DNA from: Levilactobacillus wangkuiensis
GTDB lineage: Bacteria; Bacillota; Bacilli; Lactobacillales; Lactobacillaceae
Direction: 5' to 3'
DNA: 54,931 nucleotides
Assembly (NCBI RefSeq): GCF_016861605.1
Contig: NZ_BOLM01000018.1
Span: forward strand, 1-54,931
Positions within the stretch are counted from its first letter, which is position 1. Each line of letters starts with the position of its first letter. A model generated the notes under the pieces. The model ran no database searches, was not told the origin of the DNA, and saw only the letters and a program-made list of their open reading frames with translations. Position numbers and translations under genes: made by a program. Shown here piece after piece: positions 17,611-26,077 of the stretch.

Positions 17611-18775
17611 CGTTGTTTTCACGTTCTAAGACACCCTCGGTTCCCACGTCAATCAACGCTTCGATTCGGTCCAGTAGCATTAACAGCCACCCGAAGGCCA
17701 GGACGAACGCCATCATTTCAAACGCGGTCAACGAGAAGTAACCAAATACCTGGAATAGCAACGCCGCAACCACCAGGGCCACGCCGACACCGTCCGACAG
17801 GTACAGAAAATCCTTGGTGATATCTGGCAAGAGCCAGCGCACACCCACGATAAGCGCAATGATAAAGTACACCAATAACACGGCGACTTGGTCGTGAAGC
17901 TCATGCGAATTCGCATTGTTCGGAAAGACCCCGACCATCCCCAAATCCAACGCCGTCAGCGTCAGCAGTGTGCGTAACACCAACAGCTGGCGCGACTTGG
18001 GAAAGACCTCATGCAGCCGGACGAAGAGGTAATCGATCAACGCAATCATCAGTAGCGCTGAGAATATCAGCGTCGCGTTGAACTGCCAGCCGCTCGCCGC
18101 CCCATTGGTCCCTAGGAAACTCAAGTTATGTTGCCACCAGTATTTCTGGTTGTTCACGGCCATGGCAATGACCACGCCGCTAATAATCACCAGAATCAGC
18201 ACGGTTGACAGCACGCCAGCGTCCACCACCAGGGCGAAGTAGATCATCACCGCGTTGGTCACCACGCCAAAGGCAAACAGAATCAAGCTGGCCGTCACCC
18301 GCCCGAAGCTCGCCCCCTTGAACAGGACACCCAGCAGCCACATGCTTCCGGTCAACACCAATCCCAGAATCAGTGCGAAGGACAACACGATGACTGGGAA
18401 GTTTCGCCAATAGATGTTTTGGCTGAAATGTGTGTGGGGATTCTTGCGGTCACGAATAAAGAAGCCAGCGAACAAGAGGGTCCCCATGCTAACCCCCAGT
18501 AGAATAATCATCGTCGCTAACGAGTAGTTGCCCACTAATTTCACCGTATGAATCCTTTGAATCCGTAAGAAAATATAGAACGCCAGGCTGACCACTAACG
18601 CCGTCAACACCGGCCACAGCAGCACCCGATTTTGAAATAATTGTTGCCGGGGTTCATTGAGTTGCACCACCAGCCGGTCCCGCTTGACCACCAATTTGAC
18701 GGGCGTATCTTCCTTCAAATGCAGTTGGTCGCTGATTTCTGCGGGTATTTTTAAATGAAACTCTTTCTCTGTCAT
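17597..18775 (-). CDS. membrane protein with N-terminal AbrB-like domain and DUF998-type helices
   Basis: 392 aa. Residues 1-42 look like a SpoVT/AbrB (swapped-hairpin) DNA-binding domain: FHLKIPAEISDQLHLKEDTPVKLVVKRDRLVVQL. From about 50 on there are ten or more hydrophobic helices with the DUF998-type layout, ending in a charged tail. Fusion of an AbrB-like domain with a polytopic membrane region is seen in some lactobacilli, and the function is unknown. The AbrB-like part could bind DNA at the membrane or be a simple dimerisation unit. The TTTTCCTCC complement upstream gives a good ribosome site. Confidence 0.65.
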   Translation of the reverse strand: MTEKEFHLKIPAEISDQLHLKEDTPVKLVVKRDRLVVQLNEPRQQLFQNRVLLWPVLTALVVSLAFYIFLRIQRIHTVKLVGNYSLATMIILLGVSMGTLLFAGFFIRDRKNPHTHFSQNIYWRNFPVIVLSFALILGLVLTGSMWLLGVLFKGASFGRVTASLILFAFGVVTNAVMIYFALVVDAGVLSTVLILVIISGVVIAMAVNNQKYWWQHNLSFLGTNGAASGWQFNATLIFSALLMIALIDYLFVRLHEVFPKSRQLLVLRTLLTLTALDLGMVGVFPNNANSHELHDQVAVLLVYFIIALIVGVRWLLPDITKDFLYLSDGVGVALVVAALLFQVFGYFSLTAFEMMAFVLAFGWLLMLLDRIEALIDVGTEGVLERENNEKNG

Positions 18776-18881
18776 TTTTCCTCCAGGTCATTCACGTCAC
18801 AATGAAGCCAATTATAACAAACTTTGTGATAACCCGCCCTGCCATTCTGGTGTAGTGCGTGATTAATTTCCCCGGAAAGCC

Positions 18882-18918
18882 AAAAAGGAACCGACCCATT
18901 CGCGGCCAGTTCCCTTTA
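18882..18918 (-). terminator. terminator of the aldo/keto reductase pair
   Basis: On the minus strand AAAGG.AAC.GG / CGGTTCCTTTTT with five T, right after the stop of the second reductase. Confidence 0.8.
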
Positions 18919-18926
18919 ATTAGTGA

Positions 18927-19790
18927 TTAATCGTCGGCGTGCACATCATAAGCCGCTAACATCTGTTCAACACCTGGGGCATCGGGATCATGGCTGCCCT
19001 TGCCAGTATCCAGGGCTTCCAGCTGTTTCATTTCATCAGCCGTTAACGTGAAGTCAAAGATGTTCAAATTACTCTTGATTCGGTCGGCGTGCACCGACTT
19101 CGGAAAGACGATAACCCCCAGTTGGTTTTCAAACCGCAGGATAACTTGCCCCGCATCCTTGTGGTATTTTTCAGCCAATTTGGCAATCACTGGGTTGGTC
19201 AACAAGGCTTGGTTCCCTTGACCTAGGGGTGCCCAGGCTTCTAGCTTCACATCGTCGGCCGCCATGATTTCACGGATGGCGTGCTGCTGGAATAGCGGGT
19301 TGAATTCAACCTGGTTAACGGCCGGCATGACCGTAAAGTCGGGCACAAAGTGGTTCCAGATTTTCGGTGTCATGTTAGAGACCCCAATCGAGCGAATCTT
19401 GCCCGCCTTTTGGGCTTCTTCCATGGCTTGCCAAGCGCCGACCACGTCACCATAGGGTTGGTGAATCAAGTAAAGGTCTAAATAGTCCAGGCCCAACTTC
19501 TTCAGGGATAAATCAATGGCCTTCTTGGCTGGTTCGTACCCGAAGTCTTGAAGCCAAAGCTTGCTGGTGACCCAAATCTGGTCGCGCGGAATACCGCTAT
19601 CCTTGATTGCCCGGCCGACTTCGGCCTCGTTAAAGTAGGCCACGGCCGTATCAATGTGACGGTAACCGTCCTTGAGCGCTTCCGTTACGGCCTTATAAGT
19701 GGACCCGTCGCTAGGAATTTGGAAAACGCCAAACCCAATTGCGGGAATCTCGTTACCGTCGTTTAATTTAATCGTTGGTGTCGTTGTCAT
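18927..19790 (-). CDS. aldo/keto reductase (AKR), paralogue A
   Basis: 287 aa, the single-domain (alpha/beta)8 barrel of NADPH-dependent carbonyl reductases related to 2,5-diketo-D-gluconate reductase. The catalytic tetrad is visible: Asp and Tyr in HIDTAVAYFNE, Lys in VTSKLW, His in LIHQPYGD. The cofactor-binding C-terminal strand is VIVFPKSVHADRIKSN. It follows the second reductase gene by 6 bp in the same direction, so the two form an operon. It may reduce aldehydes or ketones during detoxification or sugar metabolism; no substrate can be named. Confidence 0.88.
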   Translation of the reverse strand: MTTTPTIKLNDGNEIPAIGFGVFQIPSDGSTYKAVTEALKDGYRHIDTAVAYFNEAEVGRAIKDSGIPRDQIWVTSKLWLQDFGYEPAKKAIDLSLKKLGLDYLDLYLIHQPYGDVVGAWQAMEEAQKAGKIRSIGVSNMTPKIWNHFVPDFTVMPAVNQVEFNPLFQQHAIREIMAADDVKLEAWAPLGQGNQALLTNPVIAKLAEKYHKDAGQVILRFENQLGVIVFPKSVHADRIKSNLNIFDFTLTADEMKQLEALDTGKGSHDPDAPGVEQMLAAYDVHADD

Positions 19791-19796
19791 ATTATC

Positions 19797-20666
19797 TTAC
19801 TCCTTCAATTGTTTTAAGCTAGAACCGAAAATTTGTTCAATCGTGACCGGGTCGCGGTGGTCAAAGAACTGGCTTTCCTGCCGGTCCAGTGCGGCCATCG
19901 TGGTCATTTCTGCTGGGGTCAAGTCGAAATCAAAGACGTCGATATTTTCTGCCATGCGTTCTGCGTGCACGGACTTGGGAATCACCGTAATGCCGCGTTG
20001 GAGTAGCCACCGCAGGATGACCTGCCCCACCGTCTTGCCGTGCGCTTGGGCAATTGCAGCAATCGTTTCGTTGGTGAAAATGTCATGCTTGCCCTCGGCG
20101 AAGGGTGCCCAGGCCTCGACACGAACGTCCTCGCCCTGGTTAAATGCCACCTCAGCAGGTTGTTGGTACCACGGGTTGACCTCAATCTGGTTAATGACCG
20201 GCTTCACGTTCATGGTCAGCTCCAGGTTTTTCAACTGATCGGCGTAAAAGTTAGAGACCCCAATCGAGCGAATCTTGCCGGCTTGTTGGGCCTCTTCCAG
20301 TGCACGCCAAGCCCCCATCGTGTCGCCATAGGGTTGGTGCAACAGGTATAAGTCCAAATAATCCAGTCCCAAACGTTTCAGTGACGCATCGATGCCCTGC
20401 TTGGCCCGGTCGTAGGTGAAGTCAGACACCCACAGTTTCGAGGTCACAAAGATCTCATCGCGGGGCACGCCACTGCGCTTGATGCCGCGGCCAACGGCTT
20501 CTTCATTTTGGTAAGCCGTCGCGGTATCCAGTAACCGGTACCCGGCTTGTAAGGCAGCCACCACGGCGTCCTCACATTCCTTTAAATCAGGAACCTGAAA
20601 GACCCCGAAGCCTAATTGTGGCATCTCATGACCATCGTTTAATTTAATTGTTGGGACATTTGCCAT
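19797..20666 (-). CDS. aldo/keto reductase (AKR), paralogue B
   Basis: 289 aa, about half identical by eye to the downstream paralogue, so the pair probably arose by tandem duplication. The tetrad is Asp/Tyr in LLDTATAYQNEE, Lys in VTSKLW and His in LLHQPYGD, with VIPKSVHAERMAEN for NADPH. It is the first gene of the two-gene operon. A subfamily A repeat (20782-21055) occupies its upstream region, between it and a divergent LysR-type regulator that may control it. No frameshift or missing residue is seen. Confidence 0.88.
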   Translation of the reverse strand: MANVPTIKLNDGHEMPQLGFGVFQVPDLKECEDAVVAALQAGYRLLDTATAYQNEEAVGRGIKRSGVPRDEIFVTSKLWVSDFTYDRAKQGIDASLKRLGLDYLDLYLLHQPYGDTMGAWRALEEAQQAGKIRSIGVSNFYADQLKNLELTMNVKPVINQIEVNPWYQQPAEVAFNQGEDVRVEAWAPFAEGKHDIFTNETIAAIAQAHGKTVGQVILRWLLQRGITVIPKSVHAERMAENIDVFDFDLTPAEMTTMAALDRQESQFFDHRDPVTIEQIFGSSLKQLKE

Positions 20667-20781
20667 TTAACTCATCCTGCCTTTCGCTTAGCTAATGAGA
20701 TTACTATAGTCCCAAACCAATCCGTTGAAAATTACCAATAAGTTATGCTAGTATGCGGTTGGTGTATACTGAAAATTGACT

Positions 20782-21055
20782 CGCCTCCGGGACGGTGAAA
20801 ATAGACCGGGACGCGGTGGGCTCTAGTCCGTTCCCGGCAGCGGACTCAAAGTGCCCTGCTGTGGGGCCGGTTCCAGCCAAAGAACGGGCTTCCACCTCAA
20901 CTTTGCGCCTGAAAAACGGTCGCAAAGGTTGTCCCCATGGGCTAAGCTGAGAAGAACACTCAGCTAAGGCCATCGACACAGCTGGTCACTTTGGCCCGCC
21001 TCTGGTCACTAACAGCCACCAGGCCAGGCTATTTTCACCATCCTTGCGATACAGC
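20782..21055 (-). repeat. dispersed structured repeat, subfamily A, copy 2 (complete)
   Basis: About 274 bp between the divergent reductase and LysR genes. The inverted ends are GGTGAAAATAG (20794) and CTATTTTCACC (21029), part of a longer imperfect pairing. Internal stems in this copy are TTTGCG/CGCAAA inside CAAC/GTTG and GCTGAG/CTCAGC. The conserved CGTTCCCGGC, CACAGCTGGTCACTTTGGCCCG and CCTCTGGTCACT blocks are present. A TATAAT at 21133-21138 on the minus strand could transcribe through it toward the reductases. Confidence 0.85.
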
Positions 21056-21229
21056 CAAGTTTAAATCGTCAATTAACCTCTATCAGCAGTGACTGATTAG
21101 GCTATTCAATCGCAAGCCTTAACCACAAAATCTATTATAGCCACACCCCAATCAAATAAAAGAAGGCACTTCAAAGTACCTCCGCATCCTGTGTAAAATT
21201 CCGTTTACCCCTCAAGGAGGTTCACCAAT

Positions 21230-22105
21230 TTGCTAGACAATTACCTACTCCAAGAACTCGTCACCTTTGCCCAGACGGGAACGCTGGCTAAGACGGCGGC
21301 CACGCTCAACGTGACGCAGCCGACCGTGACCCGGGGCATGCAAAAACTCGAGACCGACCTGGGCGTACAGCTCTTTGACCGTCAGCCCAACCGGATCCGC
21401 CTGACCGCGACCGGGAAACTCGCCGCTCGTGAAGCCGCCAAGCTATTACAGGCCAATCATGATACCGCAATCCGCATTCAAAATTTTGACCGCAATCAAC
21501 GCGTGCTCAAAGTGGCAGCCACTCTGCCTGGACCCATGATTGTCTTGCAATCACTGAAAGACCAGTTGCCCGCTAACCTCCAACTTGCCCCCGTCGCTTC
21601 ACTCCCCGAACCAGTGGAAAGTCTCCGCAATCACGCGTACACGTTAGTTTTCACCAACCACCCGCTGACCGCCACCGACATCACCAACCAACTGATTGGC
21701 ACGGAAAACTTGGCCATCCACCTCAACAAATTCATGTACCAAGCCAATCAGTCCACAGTCACCTTCGCGGACCTGGCTGGCCTGAGTTTCGTGGTGCCCG
21801 TCGACATTGGTCCCTGGCGCGCCATCATCCAGGACAACATCCCCGACGCCAAATTTTTCTACCAAAAGGAACGGGAAGCCCTGGCAGAGATTACCAAATT
21901 TTCCGACTTCCCCTACTTTGCTACCAACGTCTCGCCCTTCGATCCGACCTTGCCGCTAGAAGCCACGGTCAACGACAACCGGCGACTCCTGCCCATCAGT
22001 GATGCGGCGGCGCACATGTCCATTTACGCTAACTATTTAACAGCCGCGACCTCGCGGGTAACGCCCGTCATCACGACACTCCGAGCGTCCTGGCCAGAGA
22101 CGTGA
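21230..22105 (+). CDS. LysR-family transcriptional regulator
   Basis: 291 aa. The winged helix-turn-helix is at residues 1-62: LVTFAQTGTLAKTAATLNVTQPTVTRGMQKLETDLGVQLFDR is the classic LysR pattern. The effector-binding domain follows from about 90. The start is TTG at 21230 with AAGGAGG nine bases upstream. LysR proteins bind as tetramers and often control a divergent or neighbouring operon; here the candidates are the aldo/keto reductases to the left and the alcohol dehydrogenase 110 bp downstream. The ligand is unknown. Confidence 0.85.
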   Translation: MLDNYLLQELVTFAQTGTLAKTAATLNVTQPTVTRGMQKLETDLGVQLFDRQPNRIRLTATGKLAAREAAKLLQANHDTAIRIQNFDRNQRVLKVAATLPGPMIVLQSLKDQLPANLQLAPVASLPEPVESLRNHAYTLVFTNHPLTATDITNQLIGTENLAIHLNKFMYQANQSTVTFADLAGLSFVVPVDIGPWRAIIQDNIPDAKFFYQKEREALAEITKFSDFPYFATNVSPFDPTLPLEATVNDNRRLLPISDAAAHMSIYANYLTAATSRVTPVITTLRASWPET

Positions 22106-22154
22106 GCTGAAAGCCCGACCCGCCTGACAAGAAGCGTTGAAAAGTTCAGTTACT

Positions 22155-22183
22155 TTACATTCAAAATGCAAACGCTTAAAATT
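22155..22183 (+). promoter_or_regulatory. promoter with cre-like site before the alcohol dehydrogenase
   Basis: TTTACA and TAAAAT are 17 bp apart. Overlapping them is ATGCAAACGCTTAAA (22167-22181), which fits the CcpA box WTGNAANCGNWNNCW with one mismatch. That predicts carbon catabolite repression. The ribosome site AGGAGG follows. Confidence 0.5.
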
Positions 22184-22214
22184 CACTTAGATATGTTTAG
22201 GAGGTCACAAACTT

Positions 22215-23255
22215 ATGAAAACCACCATGTTCATGGAACCTGGAAAAGTTCAAATTGAAGATATTGACAAGCCAACGGTGCAAGCACCCGATGACGTGAT
22301 TATTCACGTTGTCCGGACCTGCGTCTGTGGCTCCGACCTGTGGGCTTACCGCGGGCTTGAAGACAAGGAAAAGCATTCCGAAAATACTGGCCACGAAGCC
22401 ATCGGAATCGTTGAAGAAGTCGGCAGTGACATCACGACTGTCCAACCCGGCGACTTTGTGATTGCCCCATTTACCCATGGCTGCGGCCACTGTGCGGCTT
22501 GCCGGGCCGGCTTTGACGGCGATTGCCAAAACCATACTGACAACTTCAGTAACGGCGTTCAGGCCGAATACATTCGTTTCCAACACGGCGAATGGGCCCT
22601 GGTCAAGATTCCTGGCAAGCCAGCCGACTACAGCGAAGAAATGCTGAAGTCCCTGCTGACCTTAGCCGACGTCATGGCTACCGGTTACCACGCCGCTCGC
22701 GTCGCCAACGTTTCCACTGGCGACACGGTTGTCGTCGTTGGTGACGGTGCCGTGGGTCTCTGTGGGGTCATCGCCGCTCAAATGCGCGGTGCCAAGCGGA
22801 TCATCATCATGAGCCGTCACGAAGACCGGCAAAAGCTGGCCACTGAATTTGGCGCTACCGACATCATCGCTGAACGTGGTGACGACGCGGTTGCCAAGGT
22901 AATGGCCATGACCAACAACGCCGGTGCCGACGCCGTGCTCGAATGTGTCGGGACGGAACAGTCTAATGACACGGCCATGAAGGTCGGCCGTCCAGGCGCC
23001 ATCGTTGGCCGAGTTGGCCTGCCACACGAACCTAAGATGGACATGAGCAGCTCCTTCTACAGCAACACCATCATCGCTGGTGGCCCCGCTTCCGTAACGA
23101 CCTACGACAAGCAAACCTTGTTGAAGGCTGTCCTCGACGGCGACATCCATCCTGGGAAGGTCTTCACGAAGTCCTTCAAGTTAGACGACATTGACGATGC
23201 CTACCAAGCTATGACGAAGCGTGAAGCTATCAAGTCCTTGGTCGTTGTCGACTAA
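22215..23255 (+). CDS. zinc-dependent medium-chain alcohol dehydrogenase
   Basis: 346 aa. GroES-like N-terminal domain with catalytic-zinc ligands: Cys in RTCVCGSDLW, His-Glu in NTGHEAIG. The structural-zinc cysteines are in CGHCAACRAGFDGDC. The Rossmann domain begins at VVVVGDGAVGLCGV (GxGxxG). It oxidises alcohols or reduces aldehydes/ketones with NAD(P)H; the physiological substrate is not evident. Codon use is biased to frequent codons, suggesting good expression, and a cre-like site overlaps the promoter. The following repeat copy begins at its stop codon. Confidence 0.88.
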   Translation: MKTTMFMEPGKVQIEDIDKPTVQAPDDVIIHVVRTCVCGSDLWAYRGLEDKEKHSENTGHEAIGIVEEVGSDITTVQPGDFVIAPFTHGCGHCAACRAGFDGDCQNHTDNFSNGVQAEYIRFQHGEWALVKIPGKPADYSEEMLKSLLTLADVMATGYHAARVANVSTGDTVVVVGDGAVGLCGVIAAQMRGAKRIIIMSRHEDRQKLATEFGATDIIAERGDDAVAKVMAMTNNAGADAVLECVGTEQSNDTAMKVGRPGAIVGRVGLPHEPKMDMSSSFYSNTIIAGGPASVTTYDKQTLLKAVLDGDIHPGKVFTKSFKLDDIDDAYQAMTKREAIKSLVVVD

Positions 23256-23487
23256 AAATAGATTGGTCGTTGGTTTTCCGTTCCCGGCGGCGGGCTCAAA
23301 GCGCCCTGCTGTGGGGAACGGTTCCAGCCGGAGAAGCGGGCTTCCACCTCGCCTGAAAGCCTGGAAAATCGCCAGTCTCTCAGGTCGTCCCGTGCTCTAA
23401 ACTGAGAAAATCGCTCAGTTAAGACCACCGACACGGCTGGTCACTTTGGCCCACCTCTGGTCACTTACAATGATCATCTATTTTCAG
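23254..23487 (-). repeat. dispersed structured repeat, subfamily A, copy 3
   Basis: About 234 bp. The end repeat AAAATAGAT starts in the TAA stop codon of the dehydrogenase gene and is matched by ATCTATTTT at 23476. The internal stems differ from other copies but still pair: AACTGAG/CTCAGTT, and CCTGA..CTGG/CCAG..TCAGG in place of the CTTTGAG stem. Confidence 0.85.
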
Positions 23488-23532
23488 TTTTTCGTATTGG
23501 TAAGTCAATTCTAAATTGATGCATCTTATATC

Positions 23533-23575
23533 AAAACAAGGATTAAGCCAGCAACATTGGCTTAATCCTTGTTTT
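23533..23575. terminator. strong bidirectional terminator
   Basis: An 18-bp perfect stem (AAAACAAGGATTAAGCCA and complement) with T tracts on either strand. It ends the dehydrogenase transcript beyond the repeat copy, so the repeat is part of the 3' untranslated region. Confidence 0.9.
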
Positions 23576-23599
23576 TGTTTGCCACACCGCATAACTCAC

Positions 23600-23637
23600 A
23601 AAAAGGGCCCGAGAACATCACTGCTCTCGGGCCCTCA
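23600..23637 (-). terminator. terminator of the Rossmann reductase gene
   Basis: GGGCCCGAGA/TCTCGGGCCC with TTTTT on the minus strand, 30 bp after the stop at 23666. Confidence 0.9.
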
Positions 23638-23665
23638 CTATTCCACTAATCTTCTATTCTACTCT

Positions 23666-24241
23666 TTACTTCAAAACGCCGAAGCCACCGGTCCAGCCAA
23701 TCTTTTCGCTGGCAGCCAAGGTCATTTGTAAGAAACCAAAACTTTCGAGTTCACGGGCACGCTTCAATGAACCAGCGTCAACGAAGGCCACACCACTGTC
23801 AGTCAAGGCGTCAGCGAATTCTTGCTTAGCAGCGGCGTCATCCCCAGCGGCCATCACGGTCGTTTGGACTTGGTCGCTGACCTTGCGGCTCTGTAACGTT
23901 GCGGCGAAGGTCGTGTTGAAGCCCTTAACCACCTTGGAATCTGGCAATAAGGCAGCGATTTGTGCGGCTGCGGAACTGTCAGCGGGAACAACTAATTCGT
24001 CCCAAGTGTCAAAGTTTAATGGGTTAGTAATATCCACGACAACCTTGCCAGCCAAAGCAGCCTGGTTAGCCTTGGCAATGCTCAACGCAGCGTTGAATGG
24101 CACAGCCAAAACGACGATTGAACCCAAGTTTTCAACGGCGTCACCAGCGTCAATAAAACTAACCTGGTTCCCACCTTGCGTGAAGACGTCACCGATTGCT
24201 TGACCCATGTTACCCTTACCAAAAATTGTAATTGCTGCCAT
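23666..24241 (-). CDS. F420-reductase-like NAD(P)-binding oxidoreductase
   Basis: 191 aa. One Rossmann domain: ITIFGKGNMGQAIGD gives the GxGxxG/A dinucleotide loop, and VVLAVPF, VVDITNPLNF and VKGFNT follow in the order known from NADPH-dependent F420 reductases and related ferric-type reductases. Lactobacilli do not make F420, so the partner is likely flavin or another acceptor. An upstream ATG would add 17 residues, but AGGGGGT before ATG at 24241 sets the start. It is divergent from an Rrf2-type regulator about 1 kb away. Confidence 0.8.
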   Translation of the reverse strand: MAAITIFGKGNMGQAIGDVFTQGGNQVSFIDAGDAVENLGSIVVLAVPFNAALSIAKANQAALAGKVVVDITNPLNFDTWDELVVPADSSAAAQIAALLPDSKVVKGFNTTFAATLQSRKVSDQVQTTVMAAGDDAAAKQEFADALTDSGVAFVDAGSLKRARELESFGFLQMTLAASEKIGWTGGFGVLK

Positions 24242-24390
24242 AATGCAGACCCCCTGATGTGTTTTTATATTTTGTATTATTTTTAAGTACACTTTTAAGA
24301 TACGTCAATTAACGATTAAAGTCAATGAATCCGCTTAAATTAATTTAATCAAACGGTTTTACCTGATTTTTTCACCAAAGTGTTATAGAA

Positions 24391-24396
24391 TATAAT
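24391..24396 (+). promoter_or_regulatory. -10-like TATAAT facing the repeat cluster
   Basis: TATAAT is preceded 17-18 bp upstream by a T-rich hexamer. If active it would transcribe the 24.48-25.2 kb repeat cluster and then the Rrf2 gene. Confidence 0.35.
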
Positions 24397-24494
24397 ACAG
24401 AATCAGTTTAGGATTTCTATTTAACTACCAAGCGTATTCAACAATTCCATTCATCTATTTTCAAGTATAATCTGCTCAACGGCTAACAGCCTTC

Positions 24495-25044
24495 CCACAA
24501 CCAACGGAAGAATCAAGACGGAAGGAACCGGCGCCGACTCATTCGACGCCGCCACCACTGGTTCTGGGTTCAACCAGTATCAGCCGCAGGACTGGGAAAC
24601 TAGACCGATCCTGGCAGTGATCAGGGGCGCGTCAAGGATTGTAGAGGGTCGCCTCCCACAACCAACAGAAAATCAAGGCAGCAAGCACCGGCGCCGACTC
24701 ATTCAACGACGCCACCACCGGTTCTGGGTTCAACCAGCGTCAGCCGCAGAGCTGGGAAAACTGGGCCGGTCGTGGCAGTGACCAGAGGCGCGCCAAGGTG
24801 CCCGGCTGTGTCGGTGGTCTTGGCTGGGGTAGTTTCCCAGCCTAGCCCACGGGGCAACCTTTGAGACCGCTTCTCAGGCTGGAACCGACCCCACTGAGCG
24901 CCGTCGAGAACGGATGCGACCAGGCCCACTGTAAGAACCAATTCTTCACAACCAACAGAACAATAAAGTGGCAAGAACCGGCGCCGACTCATTTGACACC
25001 GCCACCACTGGTTCTGGGTTCAACCAGTGTCAGCCGCAGGGCTG
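24495..25044 (+). repeat. three direct copies of a ~100-bp unit within a repeat cluster
   Basis: Units start at 24495, 24657 and 24947. Each begins CACAACCAAC and contains ACCGGCGCCGACTCATT, a GCCACCAC block and the hairpin CTGGTT-CTGGGTTC-AACCAG. Each runs into the CAGCCGCAG end of a structured repeat: a truncated A fragment (unit 1), a degraded A copy (unit 2) and a complete B copy (unit 3). The unit therefore seems to travel with, or to be the preferred flank of, the elements. Confidence 0.75.
24743..24935 (+). repeat. dispersed structured repeat, subfamily A, copy 4 (degraded)
   Basis: Recognisable from AGTGACCAGAGGCGCGCC, TGCCCGGCTGTGTCG, the stem GGCTGGG/CCCAGCC, the CAACCTTTGAGACCGCTT arm and the GGAACCGACCCCAC block. 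The CTCAAAG arm is missing and the right end is altered, so this copy carries an internal deletion. Confidence 0.7.
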
Positions 25045-25209
25045 GTGAAAATGGGCTCAGCCGTGGGAGTTGCCTTAGCGGGTTTCCCGCTTAGGCAACT
25101 GCTATCTTTGAGACTCGCTTCTCAGAGGCTCAAAGTAAGTCTGGAGACCGCTCTTTGGCTCCAGACGTGCGCCCACAGCGCCACGGCCCATTTTCACCAG
25201 CCCGGAGGC
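25033..25209 (+). repeat. dispersed structured repeat, subfamily B, copy 5 (complete)
   Basis: 177 bp, nearly identical to copy 1 at 2007-2181. The loops differ (TTTCCC versus TCCCCC; longer second loop) while the stems are kept. It ends about 50 bp before the ribosome site of the Rrf2 gene. Confidence 0.85.
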
Positions 25210-25274
25210 GCTGATAACAACATTTGTTGGACCCCAAACCAACGTAACCAAAAAATAAAGGAGGCGCCAAAAAC

Positions 25275-25706
25275 ATGGCGAACACGCAGTTCAGCGACAC
25301 CATCCACGTCCTAGTCTACATCGCCTACTTCAAAGGCAAAAAAATGACCAGCCAAGAAATCGCCAGCAGTCTAGAAACCTCACCCAGCCTCATCCGCAAG
25401 ATCATGGCCAATTTAAAACGCCACGACTTACTAGCGCCGACGCACGGGCCGACCCAACTGGCGCTAGCCCGCGAACCGGCGGCCATCACACTGCGGGACA
25501 TCTACGCGACGCTGCCCAACCAAGCGCCACTCCTCAACGTGGACACCCACACCTCGCAGAATTGTCCGGTCGGGCAAACGGTGCCGAAGGTTTTAACCAA
25601 CTACTACCAAGAGATTCAGGCCGCCGCGGAGGCCAAGATGGCGAAGATCACCCTCCAGGACGTCCTCAATGACGTCACGCTGATGCAACGACTCACCACC
25701 GAGTAA
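25275..25706 (+). CDS. Rrf2-family transcriptional regulator
   Basis: 143 aa. Winged helix at residues 1-75 with the Rrf2 layout: FSDTIHVLVYIAYFKGKKMTSQEIA, then SPSLIRKIMANLKRHDLL as recognition helix, then a glycine turn. Only one cysteine (about residue 97) is present in place of the three that bind an Fe-S cluster in IscR/NsrR, so sensing is probably by that thiol or another way. Such Rrf2 proteins often sit beside NAD(P)-binding reductases like the one at 23666. The ribosome site AAAGGAGG is clear. Confidence 0.85.
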   Translation: MANTQFSDTIHVLVYIAYFKGKKMTSQEIASSLETSPSLIRKIMANLKRHDLLAPTHGPTQLALAREPAAITLRDIYATLPNQAPLLNVDTHTSQNCPVGQTVPKVLTNYYQEIQAAAEAKMAKITLQDVLNDVTLMQRLTTE

Positions 25707-25714
25707 ACTTATTC

Positions 25715-25761
25715 AAATTGCCGACTAATTGCGCTAACAGCCAATTAGCCGGCAATTTTTG
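25715..25761 (+). terminator. terminator of the Rrf2 gene
   Basis: A 17-bp stem with one mismatch, AAATTGCCG.CTAATTG/CAATTAGCCGGCAATTT, then T. The following 300 bp to 26077 are leader sequence. Confidence 0.85.
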
Positions 25762-26046
25762 TCTTCCCTGTATCACGCAGAGTGCTGCGCCACATTTTAC
25801 CAGCAAACACACCCCACGTTTTGCAGTTGGTGTAGTCACTACGCTAAGCCTAGCCTTCTCATAACGGTCACTACCCAATCCCTGTTACCATACAGTTGCC
25901 ACCGGAGGAGAGCGACACTTATTTAACCCTAACTTGGTTCCCGTGACCAACCATTGCCGGCCAACCCCCGCAAACAGCCCCCTGTCACCCCAGTGCGACC
26001 GGCGCCGTTGGCCACCCAACCAAGTCGGTACTTTGCTTAGTCAAAC

Positions 26047-26059
26047 TTGGGTTTAACCC
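26047..26059 (+). promoter_or_regulatory. inverted repeat before the WxL locus
   Basis: TGGGTT-T-AACCCA, perfect 6-bp arms, lies directly before the ribosome site of the first WxL gene. It may be an operator or a translation-affecting hairpin. Confidence 0.3.
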
Positions 26060-26077
26060 AGATTGGAGGAGAAAATT

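Noticed and set aside
24699..25094. Frames of 77-97 codons inside the repeat cluster
   Set aside because: Frames are not conserved between copies of the repeat; indels differ and stems change, so no protein is being kept.
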